DNA from: Oceanicoccus sp. KOV_DT_Chl
GTDB taxonomy: Bacteria; Pseudomonadota; Gammaproteobacteria; Pseudomonadales; Dasaniaceae
Reading direction: 5' to 3'
Length of the DNA: 64,000 bases
Assembly: GCF_900120175.1 (NCBI RefSeq)
Contig: NZ_FQLF01000002.1
Span: forward strand, 310,001 to 374,000
The position numbers were made by a program, and so were the translations under genes. The notes under the pieces were generated by a model. The model saw only the letters and a program-made list of their open reading frames with translations. It ran no database searches and was not told where the DNA came from. Shown in pieces: positions 1 to 9,400 of this stretch (the first letter of the stretch is position 1; each line of letters opens with the position of its first letter).

Positions 1-2267
1 CCGTTCACGCCCTGCTCAATCAATTAATTGAGCTATGTGTAAATAGCGATATGCCTAACCAAACCTTAGAGAAAAAATTTGATACTGCCATTAGCAATAT
101 CACTACAAACTTCCAGCAAGACCCGTCCGTATTCACTCAAACACTGGAAGACCTATCCGGCATTGCAAGCCAGCAACACAATGCCAGTGAACGCAATACC
201 ATGCGCATCGCTCAAACCTATGAAGGGCGGCAGCGTGTAAAACAAGCACAAGAAGCCGTTGATCGTGAAATCCAGCGCAGAATCTCACCGCCACAGGCGC
301 CGGAAGTCGTGCTTAAACTCATCGACAATGGCTGGCGTGAACTATTAAAACTCACTTACCTCAGGTCCGGTCAGGACAGCGACCTCTGGCACGAGCAGCT
401 CGCTACGCTTGACCAATTATTACTGTGGATTAGCGACATCAATAGTGATGAAAATTTATCACAATCTACCATCCAGCGTGATTTAGAAGCAGATTCATTC
501 GCCGACCTGATCAATCAGCAATTGCAGGATATATTCCCTGGTGACTACCGTTTTCAGGATACCGTTGAACACATTTGTGACACCCTTAAAGGCGAACGTC
601 CAGCCACAATGGTGACACTCAAAGAAGCTTTAAGCAGCGAACGTAATAGCCATGAATTGCAAAAGGAATTAGAAGCCGCAAACCCGCAACTTAACCGCTG
701 GTTTAAGCGGGCAAAGAACCTTAAAGCTGGCGACGAGTTTTCCTATTTAGGCGATGCAAGCGGCCAGCGCAACATAAAACTGGCATGGGTAAGCGACAAT
801 CGCCAGCACTTTGTATTTGTTAATAACCGCGGACAAAAAGTGCTGGATTATGACCTGGTAGATCTGGCCAATGAAATGTCAAAAGGGCTGTCGCCAGTGA
901 CTGAAAAATCTGAATGGCCATTAGTCGAACGCAGTTTATATTCCACTGTACAGGAAGCCTACCAGCAACTTGCCTTTAAAAGCAGCCATGATGAACTTAC
1001 CAACCTTCTCAGCCGCAAAGAGTGTGAAAAAATATTAGGCAACACATTGCTTGATGCCAAAAGTAAAAGTGAAAGTCACTGCTTGCTTTATATCGATATT
1101 GATAAGTTTTCTCTCACAAACAATCTTCATGGTCACGTAGCTGGCGACCAACTCATTATAGATACCAGCAAAGTTATTGAAGAATGCGCACCAGAAAATT
1201 CTATAGTTGCAAGAATGGCAGGCAATGAATTTGTAATGCTATTACAACACCGGGATACACAGGACTCACATCGTATCGCTGATGAAATTCGTAAGACAGT
1301 AGCCAATCACAACTTCGGCTGGCAAAAACATAACATAAACTTCACTATCAGCATTGGCCTTAAAGCCATCAATAAGTACACCGAAAATGTTGTCGACTTA
1401 TTACGCAACGCGGTCTCAGCCTGCCAGGTAGCCAAAGACAATGGTGGCAACCGTATTCACGATTCCAGTGAAGATAAAGAACTTCATAGCCGACGTGAAA
1501 AGCTATTAGCCTGGATCGATAAACTTAACAGCGTACTGAGCAGCGATAAATTAGTTCTTCGCGGTCAAAAAATTTGCCCACTTAATGACCGCGAGGCTGA
1601 ACCTCATTATGAAATATTAATTGCACTAAAAGATGATAATGGCGAATTGATTTCACCGGTCGAATTTATTGAAGCGGCCGAATGCTACAACCGTATGCAG
1701 AAGGTAGATCGCTGGGTAATAGAAAACACATTCCTATGGCTACAACAATTAGCACTGGCTAATCAGGATGCCCCTGCAGTATCAATTAATTTATCCGGAA
1801 ATAGTCTCAACGACGACCAATTCCTGGACTTTATTCTGGAACAGTTTGCGCAATACAAAATCCCTACCACCAAAATTTGTTTTGAAGTGACCGAAACGGC
1901 AACCATCAACAACCTCACAGAAGCCGCTGATTTTATTCGCGAAATAAAACGTGTTGGCTGTAAATTTTCGCTAGATGATTTTGGTAGTGGCAATGCATCT
2001 TACCAATATTTAAAGCATCTGCCGGTAGACTATTTAAAAATAGACGGCATGTTCGTTCAGGATATCGTCAACAATAAAAACGATTACGCACTGGTTAAAT
2101 CGATTAACGAAATAGCGCATTTAATGGGTAAGAAAACCATCGCTGAATATGCTGAAACAGAAGAAATCATCACAGTATTGAAAGAGATCGGCGTTGATTA
2201 TATTCAAGGCTATGCCATTTCCAGACCTGAATTACTGACGCAGATAGCTACGGCGCCTAGCACTTAG
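1..2267 (+). CDS. DUF1631-GGDEF-EAL protein (5' end outside window)
   Basis: The reading frame is open to the left edge of the window, upstream of the first Met at 51, so the true start lies outside. The first roughly 300 residues after that Met resemble the C-terminal part of DUF1631 proteins. A GGDEF domain follows (about residues 330-480), then an EAL domain to the end. The GGDEF signature reads AGNEF, so diguanylate cyclase activity is doubtful. The EAL motif reads EIL, but the other phosphodiesterase residues are recognisable: the Asn of SINLSG, Glu of FEVTET, Asp pair of LDDFGSG, Lys of LKIDG and Glu of IAEYAET. It is probably a c-di-GMP phosphodiesterase or effector; the activity is inferred. 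It ends about 75 bp before the LuxR-type gene. Confidence 0.85.
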   Translation, partial: VHALLNQLIELCVNSDMPNQTLEKKFDTAISNITTNFQQDPSVFTQTLEDLSGIASQQHNASERNTMRIAQTYEGRQRVKQAQEAVDREIQRRISPPQAPEVVLKLIDNGWRELLKLTYLRSGQDSDLWHEQLATLDQLLLWISDINSDENLSQSTIQRDLEADSFADLINQQLQDIFPGDYRFQDTVEHICDTLKGERPATMVTLKEALSSERNSHELQKELEAANPQLNRWFKRAKNLKAGDEFSYLGDASGQRNIKLAWVSDNRQHFVFVNNRGQKVLDYDLVDLANEMSKGLSPVTEKSEWPLVERSLYSTVQEAYQQLAFKSSHDELTNLLSRKECEKILGNTLLDAKSKSESHCLLYIDIDKFSLTNNLHGHVAGDQLIIDTSKVIEECAPENSIVARMAGNEFVMLLQHRDTQDSHRIADEIRKTVANHNFGWQKHNINFTISIGLKAINKYTENVVDLLRNAVSACQVAKDNGGNRIHDSSEDKELHSRREKLLAWIDKLNSVLSSDKLVLRGQKICPLNDREAEPHYEILIALKDDNGELISPVEFIEAAECYNRMQKVDRWVIENTFLWLQQLALANQDAPAVSINLSGNSLNDDQFLDFILEQFAQYKIPTTKICFEVTETATINNLTEAADFIREIKRVGCKFSLDDFGSGNASYQYLKHLPVDYLKIDGMFVQDIVNNKNDYALVKSINEIAHLMGKKTIAEYAETEEIITVLKEIGVDYIQGYAISRPELLTQIATAPST

Positions 2268-2344
2268 CACCCGACCATTTCACTCACCTCGAAAAAACCG
2301 TAAACTGCGCTCTTAATTAACCAGCGCCAACACTGAGAACACCC

Positions 2345-3511
2345 TTGCTCAATTCTGATCTCATCCACTATGACGCACTTATTAGTGCTATCTATCAAGG
2401 CCCATTGGAAGCCACTCCATGGCAACAATTTTTACCGCTGTTAAGTCAGCGACTGGATGCCTTTGCAGTGTCATTGGTATTACGACCGCCAGCCATTGGC
2501 GACTCCGGACTGATCCTTAATTATCAACGCCCTGCAGCTGGCGAACAAAGTAAAACTGAATTAGCTGACCCTGAAGATTGGCAAGCCTCAGCCTATAAAG
2601 AGCAATTTTTTGCGCTGGACCCTTTCGTCAATTTGCCCATCGGCGAAGTTGTCACCCTGGCAGAAATGGTAGCGCAGGATCAATTGGAAACCAGCGAATA
2701 CTATATTCAGTATCTTCAACCCGCCGGGGTCTACCACATCATTGGTGCCGACACCCGTGAACCGGAAGGACTGGTGGCCTGCTTACGTGTTTGCAGAGGC
2801 AAGCAAGAACAGGCTTTTAACAGCGAACACAAGCAATTGATTGCGATGATTATGCCGCACTTGAAACGGGCTATTCAGTTCCACGCGCGGATCAATCGCA
2901 TTGAATCTGAACGTGACCTCTATGCCCACGCCGTTGATAAACTCGCTGTGGGCACCATCATTCTCGATGAACAGGGAAAAATTCTTAGCACCAATCCACT
3001 GGCAGGACAGCTGCTGGCTGAAAAAGACGGTCTATTCCAAAAGCAACAGCAATTACACATCAGCAACACCCTGCAGGCCACAGAACTACACACAACTGTA
3101 ACCAATATACTGGCTCAGCGGGATAGCGCAAAACCGGCCATGGCCGAAGCGATGCGAGTACAGCGTCCCTCGGGCAAAGCGGATTTAGGCCTGGTTATCC
3201 GCCCCGTACCGAGTTCACAGTGGTCTGAAGGACAAGCGAGCCCAACAGTCGCTATATTTATCAGTGACCCGGAGCAGCAATCGGAAACATCGCAACAGGT
3301 TATTACTCGTCTATTCGGCTTCACGCCCGCCGAAGCGGCTTTAGCGCTGCTACTGGCGAAAGGCCGCTCTCTAGCTGAGGCTTCCGAGCAACAACATGTC
3401 AGCCAGCACACCGCCAGAGCCCAATTAAAGTCAATATTTTCCAAAACTGGTGTATCAAGACAAGCTGAACTGGTGCGCCTGCTAGTCAAAAGTGTGGCGA
3501 ACCTAGGCTAA
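2345..3511 (+). CDS. LuxR-family transcriptional regulator (paralogue 1)
   Basis: A 388-residue protein from a TTG start. The start is chosen because the N-terminus then aligns with the paralogue at 6115-7236 (shared IYQGxLExxPWQxF and LVLRPP blocks). The C-terminal 65 residues form a LuxR-type helix-turn-helix (LFGFTPAEAALALLLAKG, then SxHTARAQLKSIFSKTGVSRQ). The middle contains a PAS-like stretch with LAVGTIILDEQGKIL. Together with its paralogue it brackets the dioxygenase and Rieske oxygenase genes, which suggests control of that catabolic cluster. The ligand is unknown. No REC domain or autoinducer-binding domain is recognisable. Confidence 0.85.
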   Translation: MLNSDLIHYDALISAIYQGPLEATPWQQFLPLLSQRLDAFAVSLVLRPPAIGDSGLILNYQRPAAGEQSKTELADPEDWQASAYKEQFFALDPFVNLPIGEVVTLAEMVAQDQLETSEYYIQYLQPAGVYHIIGADTREPEGLVACLRVCRGKQEQAFNSEHKQLIAMIMPHLKRAIQFHARINRIESERDLYAHAVDKLAVGTIILDEQGKILSTNPLAGQLLAEKDGLFQKQQQLHISNTLQATELHTTVTNILAQRDSAKPAMAEAMRVQRPSGKADLGLVIRPVPSSQWSEGQASPTVAIFISDPEQQSETSQQVITRLFGFTPAEAALALLLAKGRSLAEASEQQHVSQHTARAQLKSIFSKTGVSRQAELVRLLVKSVANLG

Positions 3512-3704
3512 ATAGCGCCAAATGGTCCTAACTACCACCAATAACGCTATTGAATATGCCTTTTATTGCATTTTGGTCATAAAATTTGATTGAAGAGTTA
3601 TAAATGACTGCTAATCTTAAATTTACCTAATGGATTTTCTGCGGGATAAGGCAGTCCTTGGGAGAGCTATCCAGGTCGAACTCAAATGTAACGGATGTCA
3701 TTAT

Positions 3705-3737
3705 GCGGAGAGGGCAATACCCTACTCCGCTTTTTTT
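3705..3737 (+). terminator. Rho-independent terminator-like hairpin
   Basis: A stem GCGGAG-AGGG pairs with CCCT-A-CTCCGC around a CAATA loop and is followed by seven T residues. It lies about 190 bp downstream of the LuxR gene, in the 341-bp gap before the dioxygenase gene. Confidence 0.6.
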
Positions 3738-3738
3738 A

Positions 3739-3835
3739 TCCCCATGGATGGGGAGTATGCCGCGGTTGCAGGAGCATTGAGCGGCGATCCTCATCGGCGG
3801 GAAGCCTGTAGTGGATGCAGGAGCATCAAAAGACG
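3739..3835. repeat. Structured intergenic element of unknown type
   Basis: Just past the terminator lies a short palindrome (TCCCCAT-gg-ATGGGGA, 3739-3754). It is followed by two imperfect direct copies of GCAGGAGCAT about 50 bp apart, separated by GC-rich sequence. No convincing reading frame crosses it. It has the look of a dispersed intergenic repeat, but this window holds only one copy, so that is a guess. The rest of the gap (3512-3704) shows only a weak inverted repeat (ATAGCG / CGCTAT). Confidence 0.3.
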
Positions 3836-3852
3836 CTCCCTCTCACCCCTCA

Positions 3853-4755
3853 TCACATACTAAATTTATGCCCCCACAAACTCGGTAAAGTACTGACAGT
3901 TGGGGTATACCCCTCCCAATTCATCTGCAAACCGCCGGTACCAAACTCCAACGCAAAACCCGTTGGCGTTGCCATATAAAATGACAACATACGATCATTG
4001 GTATGACGACCCAGAGAGGAAATAATCGGCACGTCTTTGGCTTGTACCCGATCCAGACAGTAACCCACCTCATCAACATCAAGAACTTCCAGCATCAGAT
4101 GCACACAGCCCAGCGGGTTATTCGCATCCTCGTATAACGCCAGACTGTGGTGGCGAGGGTTGTTAACATGCATAAAGTGCAGCCCCTGACCAGGATCATT
4201 GGCGTCATCAGTAAATTTGAAATGCATATAATCAGTATCACCAAAACCTAATAAGTCACGATAAAAAGCATGCGTCTCTTTTAACTTTCCGCAAGGCAGC
4301 ACTGCATGACCAAAACCCATATCTCCGTTAAATCCGGTTTCAAAACCGGCAATACCCAGTGGCGAGACGAATTTGGCATAGTCCAGGTCGGCTCCCCAAT
4401 ACAACTCCAGAGTATTCCCGGAGGGGTCTTGTAAGCGAATTAAGTCTCGCACCCGACGTAACTGGGCAAGCTCTTGATCAGCCTGCTCAAAAGCCACCCC
4501 AGCAGTTTGCAGGTGCTGTTTAGTTTGCTCGAAATCAGCCTGACTGCTAAGTTCCCAACCACAAATTGCCAGGCGATCAGTCTCAGCTTTATTAATCGCA
4601 AACCGGAACGGGCGTGCATCCATTTTCAAGTAGACATTACCATCGTCAGGCATACCCGGCGCCACCATCAAGCCTAATACTTCGGTACCATAACTTAACC
4701 ATTGCTGCGGATCAGCGGCATCTATTACTACATAGCCTAAGCTGCGAACATCCAT
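3853..4755 (-). CDS. Extradiol ring-cleavage dioxygenase, VOC family (BphC/HsaC type)
   Basis: A 300-residue two-domain vicinal-oxygen-chelate protein of the usual length for type I extradiol dioxygenases. The Fe(II) ligands line up with the BphC pattern: H150 (GFGHAVL), H219 (CVHLML) and E270 (FALEFG). The second-sphere residues H203, H251 and Y260 are also at the expected spacing, so it should be active. The family cleaves catechol rings; HsaC/TesB does so on the secosteroid 3,4-DHSA. Divergence from the KshA-like oxygenase supports a steroid role, but a biphenyl-type or other catechol substrate cannot be excluded. An AAGGGG ribosome site precedes the ATG. Confidence 0.85.
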   Translation of the reverse strand: MDVRSLGYVVIDAADPQQWLSYGTEVLGLMVAPGMPDDGNVYLKMDARPFRFAINKAETDRLAICGWELSSQADFEQTKQHLQTAGVAFEQADQELAQLRRVRDLIRLQDPSGNTLELYWGADLDYAKFVSPLGIAGFETGFNGDMGFGHAVLPCGKLKETHAFYRDLLGFGDTDYMHFKFTDDANDPGQGLHFMHVNNPRHHSLALYEDANNPLGCVHLMLEVLDVDEVGYCLDRVQAKDVPIISSLGRHTNDRMLSFYMATPTGFALEFGTGGLQMNWEGYTPTVSTLPSLWGHKFSM

Positions 4756-4950
4756 CTTTTACCCCTTGAGTTTGTTTATACATTATTAAAACTGGTACTT
4801 AATATTGAACCAATATCGATAATCAAAGTGTCTCACAAGCGAATTATTACGCCCTCATCCATTCAGACGACCCTGAAAAAGTGATCATCGATTATACTCA
4901 TGCTCGAATCGACTACCATTAAAAATAACTTAGGTACTGGAGACAGTGTT

Positions 4951-6044
4951 ATGGCAACAGCAACAGATTACGGACTTGGTCCAGAAACATTTCCACGGGG
5001 CTGGTTTATCGTCGCCGAAGCCAAGGAATTGAATGAAACCCCGAAAGCAGTACGGTTTTTTGGTCAGGACTTTGCCCTCTATCGCGGTGAGAGCGGCAAA
5101 CCGGTGATGCTGGATGCCTACTGCCCACACATGCAAACCCATATTGCGGCAAGTACCACGGCCCATATCGCCGCCAACGGCGAGCAGATTGAAGGTGATT
5201 CCATTCGCTGCCCATACCACGGCTGGCGCTTTGATGCCGATGGTCAGTGTGATGATATCCCTGGCTACGATGGCCCTATTCCACGTTCAGCCAAATTAAA
5301 ATCCTACCCAGTGCAAGAAGTCATGGGAACCATCATGGTGTGGTGGGACCCGGAAGAAGGTGAGCCCATGTATCCGGCACCCGGCTTAAAAGAATGGGAC
5401 AACCCCGACTGGGTGCGCTGGCAGGGTATTGACCACCTAGGTTCCATCCCCATACACGGCATCGAAATTTTGGATAACATGGCCGACTGCCAACATCTGG
5501 GCCCCACCCATGGCGCGCCTTGCGAATTTTTGAAAATGAATTCCGCGATCATATAGTTATTCAACGTCAGGGTGGATATCACAAACTCTATGATGCGCAG
5601 TTGAACACGGTAACCTGGTACACCGGCCCGGGAATTTTGTGGTCAAAGCAAAATTTTGGTGAAGCAACGATGTACGAGTTGATCGCCAACACACCAGTTG
5701 ATGATGGTGTTACGCAAGCCTGGCACGCGGTCTTGTTATTTGGCGGTGGCATGCCAGCCGACGTAGCTCAAGCCGCGCAAATAGAAGCCCAAGCTGGGGC
5801 CCTTGCCGCTTTTTCCGCAGACTTTAATGTGTGGGCGAATAAGAAACCGGCGATTCGCGTACTGCAGCTAAAACATGACGGACCTTTTAATATGGTGCGT
5901 AAATGGTACAAACAATTTTTTGACAGCCGTGAAAGCCTGAGTAAGCATCACCAGGAGGTCAACGGTCTCTACCATATCGAAAACTTCGCTAAGCCAGGTG
6001 CTGATACCGTAAAACTGGAAGAGAGCATTGAATCGCTGGCTTAA
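4951..6044 (+). pseudogene. kshA: KshA-like Rieske oxygenase, interrupted by one frameshift
   Basis: The first half (from the ATG at 4951, GGAG eight bases upstream) carries the Rieske [2Fe-2S] motif CPH...CPYHGW and the mononuclear iron motif N-x2-D-x2-H-x4-H (NMADCQHLGPTH). It then stops at 5556. The second half continues in another frame with FENEFRDH and a normal KshA C-terminus ending at 6044. One extra T in the run at 5527-5531 would join them as THGAPCEFFENEFRDH, giving about 364 residues. KshA is the oxygenase of 3-ketosteroid 9alpha-hydroxylase, which opens steroid ring B. No reductase (KshB) gene is adjacent. It is either a recent inactivation or a homopolymer sequencing error; the substrate is inferred from family resemblance. 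Confidence 0.8.
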
Positions 6045-6071
6045 GTACAGACTGTATAATTAGCACAATGC

Positions 6072-6101
6072 AAAAGCCCGGCAACAATGCCGGGCTTTTT
6101 T
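6072..6101. terminator. Bidirectional terminator
   Basis: AAAGCCCGGC and GCCGGGCTTT form a perfect stem around a short loop, with A-rich and T-rich flanks. It sits between the convergent ends of the Rieske oxygenase and the second LuxR gene and can serve both strands. Confidence 0.85.
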
Positions 6102-6114
6102 ATACTCTATTTTC

Positions 6115-7236
6115 TCACGCCAGCGAAGCGACACTTTTTAAAATCAACCGTACCAACATAGGTTGTCGACTCACACCGGTTTTGGAGAATACCGCCCGCA
6201 AATGTGTTCTCGCCGTATTGCGACTGACTGATAATTGCTCCGCCGCTTCATCCAAACTTAAACCATTTGCCAGTAACATCGTCAATGCAGCTTCAGTTGG
6301 GGTAAGATCAAATAGCCGGGTAATAATTTGAACCGGGGCCTCTGACTGCTGCTCAGGATCGCTAACAAATATCGCTACCGAAGGCACTGCCTGCCCCTCA
6401 GACCATTCGTTAGTGGGGATAGGTCGAATCACAAACCCTAAATCCGCCAGCCCCGATGGCCGCTGAACTTTCATAGCCTGCACCACCGCCGGTAAACCTC
6501 GGCGTTGATTTTCCAAGACTTCCGCAATCAATTTTTGTAATTCTACGGTTTGATCGCGCGTTGCCAACTGCAAATTATTTTTGTGCTGGAGCAGGCCATC
6601 TTTAGCGGCAATCAAACGAGCCGCCATCTCATTTGCATTCAATACCCGGCCATTTTCATCGAGAATAATACTACCCACTGATAGCTGCTCAACTACACCC
6701 GCATATAAAGCGCGCTCCGATTCCATTTTATTCAACCGCGCATGAATACTGATCGCCCGCTCAAGATGCGGTAATAACGTTTTCACAAACGTTTTATCGT
6801 CATCCGCGAACGGTTTTGCGCCTTTAACTCTGGCTACGCGAAGTCGGGCTTCCATCACCCCGGCCACATTTAAATCTGCACCTAAACTATGATGCAAACC
6901 CGCCGGCGCCATACATACCTGGTAGAGTTCACTGCTTAACAAGGCTTCTTCACTAATAAACTCGGACAAGGTTTTAACTTCGCCAGGCTTCAAATCAATA
7001 AAAGGGTCATGCACGAACATGCTTTCATTATATGTCGCTATCCCCTCCATTGAACCACCATCGGTAAGCAACACCCCCTTGCCGCGATCTGAGGGCGGAC
7101 GTAATACCAAGGTGGTATTCACCGCAGCCATTTCCTCGCGCAACAAGGCCAAAAAACTTTGCCACGGCTGCTCTTCCAGCGCGCCCTGATAAATAGTCCC
7201 CAGCAGCTGACTAAAATCTTTATCCAACACCATCAT
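6115..7236 (-). CDS. LuxR-family transcriptional regulator (paralogue 2)
   Basis: A 373-residue paralogue of the regulator at 2345-3511 with the same architecture: an unassigned N-terminal domain with LVLRPPSDRG, a PAS-like middle (LSVGSIILDENGRVL) and a C-terminal LuxR helix-turn-helix (LFDLTPTEAALTMLLANG, then SRNTARTHLRAVFSKTGVSRQ). Its ATG overlaps the tadA stop codon as ATGA, so translation is probably coupled to the guaB-guaA-tadA transcript. It lies convergent with the Rieske oxygenase. Control of the neighbouring catabolic genes is inferred from position only. Confidence 0.85.
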   Translation of the reverse strand: MMVLDKDFSQLLGTIYQGALEEQPWQSFLALLREEMAAVNTTLVLRPPSDRGKGVLLTDGGSMEGIATYNESMFVHDPFIDLKPGEVKTLSEFISEEALLSSELYQVCMAPAGLHHSLGADLNVAGVMEARLRVARVKGAKPFADDDKTFVKTLLPHLERAISIHARLNKMESERALYAGVVEQLSVGSIILDENGRVLNANEMAARLIAAKDGLLQHKNNLQLATRDQTVELQKLIAEVLENQRRGLPAVVQAMKVQRPSGLADLGFVIRPIPTNEWSEGQAVPSVAIFVSDPEQQSEAPVQIITRLFDLTPTEAALTMLLANGLSLDEAAEQLSVSRNTARTHLRAVFSKTGVSRQPMLVRLILKSVASLA

Positions 7237-7724
7237 AGTTTTGGTGCCTGTTTATTTTCACGCTGATGCTGTCGGCGGCGCTGGAAAAAACCAGAAATCA
7301 GATCCGAACACTGCGCTGCCAACACACCACCAATCAATTCCACTTGATGATTCAAGTGTGCACCTTGAAAAATACAGCCGTTGCTTTCTGCCACACCTGA
7401 CTTAGGCTCCACCGCACCGTAAACCACACGGCCGATACGCGCATGTACCAACGCTCCCGCACACATAGTGCAAGGTTCAATAGTGACATAAAGAGTGGCT
7501 TCAGGAAGACGGTAGTTGGCTAGCTTTTTAGCCGCATTACGCAACGCAATCACTTCCGCATGGGCGGTGGGGTCATGACTACTGATAGGTTGATTCCAAC
7601 CTTCGCCAATAATTTCATCATTGAGTACTACCAGTGCACCTACCGGCACCTCATCAACAGCGGCTGCTTTTGCTGCTAACGCAAGTGCGTGATGCATGTA
7701 GCTTTCATCCTGGCTCGAATACAT
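7233..7724 (-). CDS. tadA: tRNA-specific adenosine deaminase
   Basis: A 163-residue cytidine-deaminase-fold enzyme that converts wobble adenosine 34 to inosine, in bacteria chiefly in tRNA-Arg(ACG). The zinc site is intact: H55-A-E57 with the proton-shuttling Glu, and P84-C85-x2-C88. The flanking PVGALVV and TLYVTIEPCTMCAGA blocks are typical of TadA. It starts 33 bp after guaA on the same strand and overlaps the next LuxR gene by four bases. This places it in a guaB-guaA-tadA-luxR transcription unit. Confidence 0.95.
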   Translation of the reverse strand: MYSSQDESYMHHALALAAKAAAVDEVPVGALVVLNDEIIGEGWNQPISSHDPTAHAEVIALRNAAKKLANYRLPEATLYVTIEPCTMCAGALVHARIGRVVYGAVEPKSGVAESNGCIFQGAHLNHQVELIGGVLAAQCSDLISGFFQRRRQHQRENKQAPKL

Positions 7725-7757
7725 GTAATAAAGCCCAGTAAATAATAGCCGGGCAGG

Positions 7758-9338
7758 CTATTCCCACTCAATAGTAGCTGGTGGCTTACTAGATACATCA
7801 TAAGTAACCCGCGACACACCACTGATTTCATTGATGATACGGTTAGACACTTTTTCTAATAATTCGTAAGGCAGGTGCGCCCAGCGCGCGGTCATAAAAT
7901 CAATCGTTTCAACGGCACGCAAAGCAATTACGTATTCATACCGCCGTGCGTCGCCGACCACACCCACTGACTTCACGGGTAAAAATACGGCAAAAGATTG
8001 GCTGGTTTTATGATACCAATCAGCGGCGTGCAACTCTTCGAGAAAAATGGCATCGGCTTCACGTAAAATATCAGCGTATTCTTTTTTCACTTCACCCAGA
8101 ATACGCACACCTAAACCCGGACCTGGAAATGGATGGCGATAAACCATGTCGTAAGGCAAGCCCAATTCCAAACCGATTTTTCTGACTTCATCTTTAAATA
8201 ATTCACGCAGCGGCTCTACCAATTCAAACTGCATATCATCCGGCAAGCCACCCACATTATGGTGTGACTTGATCACATGGGCCTTGCCGGTTTTAGCGGC
8301 GGCCGACTCAATCACATCCGGATAAATAGTGCCTTGCGCCAACCATTTTACATCCTGTATTTTCGACGCTTGCTGATCAAAAATATCGATAAAGGTACCA
8401 CCAATAATTTTACGTTTTTTCTCAGGATCCGCTTCACCCGCCAATTTACCCAGAAAAATATCGGCAGCGTCAGCGCGAATCACTTTCACCCCCATATTTT
8501 TAGCGAACATGTCCATCACTTGATCGCCTTCGTTTTTACGCAGCAAACCATTATCGACAAATACACAGGTCAGCTGATCGCCGATAGCACGATGCAACAA
8601 AGCCGCTACTACTGAGGAATCTACGCCGCCAGATAAGCCCAACAACACCTTATCGCTACCGACTACATTGCGTACGGTATTAATAGCGTCTTCAACAATA
8701 TTCGCTGGTGTCCACAAGGCATCGCAGGCACAGGTTTCTAACACGAAGTGTTCAAACATACGTTTGCCTTGCAAGGTATGGGTAACTTCAGGGTGAAACT
8801 GTATACCAAAGAAATTTTTCTCCGCTTGATACATACCAGCAATAGGGCACGAATCGGTAGACGCCATTAACTGAAAACCTTCCGGCATGACGGTCACTTT
8901 GTCACCGTGACTCATCCACACATCTAACAGCGCAGCGCCGTCATTGCTATCAACATGGTCTTTAATATCATGTAGCAGTGCCGACTCGCCCTGTACTTTA
9001 ATTTGCGCATAACCAAACTCACGGATATCCGAAGAGGCTACCTTGCCACCTAACTGTTCAGCCATGGTTTGCATGCCATAACAAATACCCAATACCGGAA
9101 CACCCAATTCAAATACCACCGCAGGTGCCCGTGGCGAAGAACCTTCAGTCACCGATTCAGGGCCGCCAGCCAAGACAATACCCTTGGGGTTAAATGCTCT
9201 GATCTCGTCTTCGGACATATCAAAGGCACGAATTTCTGAAAACACCCCAATCTCGCGCACACGACGGGCAATCAATTGAGTATATTGGGAGCCGAAATCT
9301 AAAATCAGAATTCGTTGGGCATGAATATCAACAGACAT
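7758..9338 (-). CDS. guaA: GMP synthase (glutamine-hydrolysing)
   Basis: A 526-residue enzyme that aminates XMP to GMP, the last step of guanine nucleotide synthesis. The N-terminal class I glutamine amidotransferase domain has the nucleophile C86 (GICYGMQ) and the His/Glu pair in FHPEVTH. The ATP-pyrophosphatase domain has the P-loop GLSGGVDSS. The C-terminal dimerisation domain ends in the conserved PPATIEWE. Length is normal. It follows guaB by about 60 bp on the same strand, the standard guaBA arrangement. Confidence 0.98.
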   Translation of the reverse strand: MSVDIHAQRILILDFGSQYTQLIARRVREIGVFSEIRAFDMSEDEIRAFNPKGIVLAGGPESVTEGSSPRAPAVVFELGVPVLGICYGMQTMAEQLGGKVASSDIREFGYAQIKVQGESALLHDIKDHVDSNDGAALLDVWMSHGDKVTVMPEGFQLMASTDSCPIAGMYQAEKNFFGIQFHPEVTHTLQGKRMFEHFVLETCACDALWTPANIVEDAINTVRNVVGSDKVLLGLSGGVDSSVVAALLHRAIGDQLTCVFVDNGLLRKNEGDQVMDMFAKNMGVKVIRADAADIFLGKLAGEADPEKKRKIIGGTFIDIFDQQASKIQDVKWLAQGTIYPDVIESAAAKTGKAHVIKSHHNVGGLPDDMQFELVEPLRELFKDEVRKIGLELGLPYDMVYRHPFPGPGLGVRILGEVKKEYADILREADAIFLEELHAADWYHKTSQSFAVFLPVKSVGVVGDARRYEYVIALRAVETIDFMTARWAHLPYELLEKVSNRIINEISGVSRVTYDVSSKPPATIEWE

Positions 9339-9364
9339 AGTAAATTCTCAGTAACTTGAATAGT

Positions 9365-9390
9365 GTCATTCCCACTGACGCAGGAATGAC
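9365..9390. repeat. Inverted repeat between guaB and guaA
   Basis: GTCATTCC and GGAATGAC form an 8-bp stem around CACTGACGCA. This resembles the short GTCATTCCC-type palindromes common between proteobacterial genes. It has no T-run, so an mRNA stem within the guaBA transcript is more likely than a terminator. Confidence 0.5.
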
Positions 9391-9400
9391 CAAAGATAGG

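Noticed and set aside
3630-3863. A 77-residue frame with two CxxC-like pairs
   Set aside because: It runs straight through the terminator hairpin and the structured repeat, with no ribosome site; the cysteines come from the repeat.
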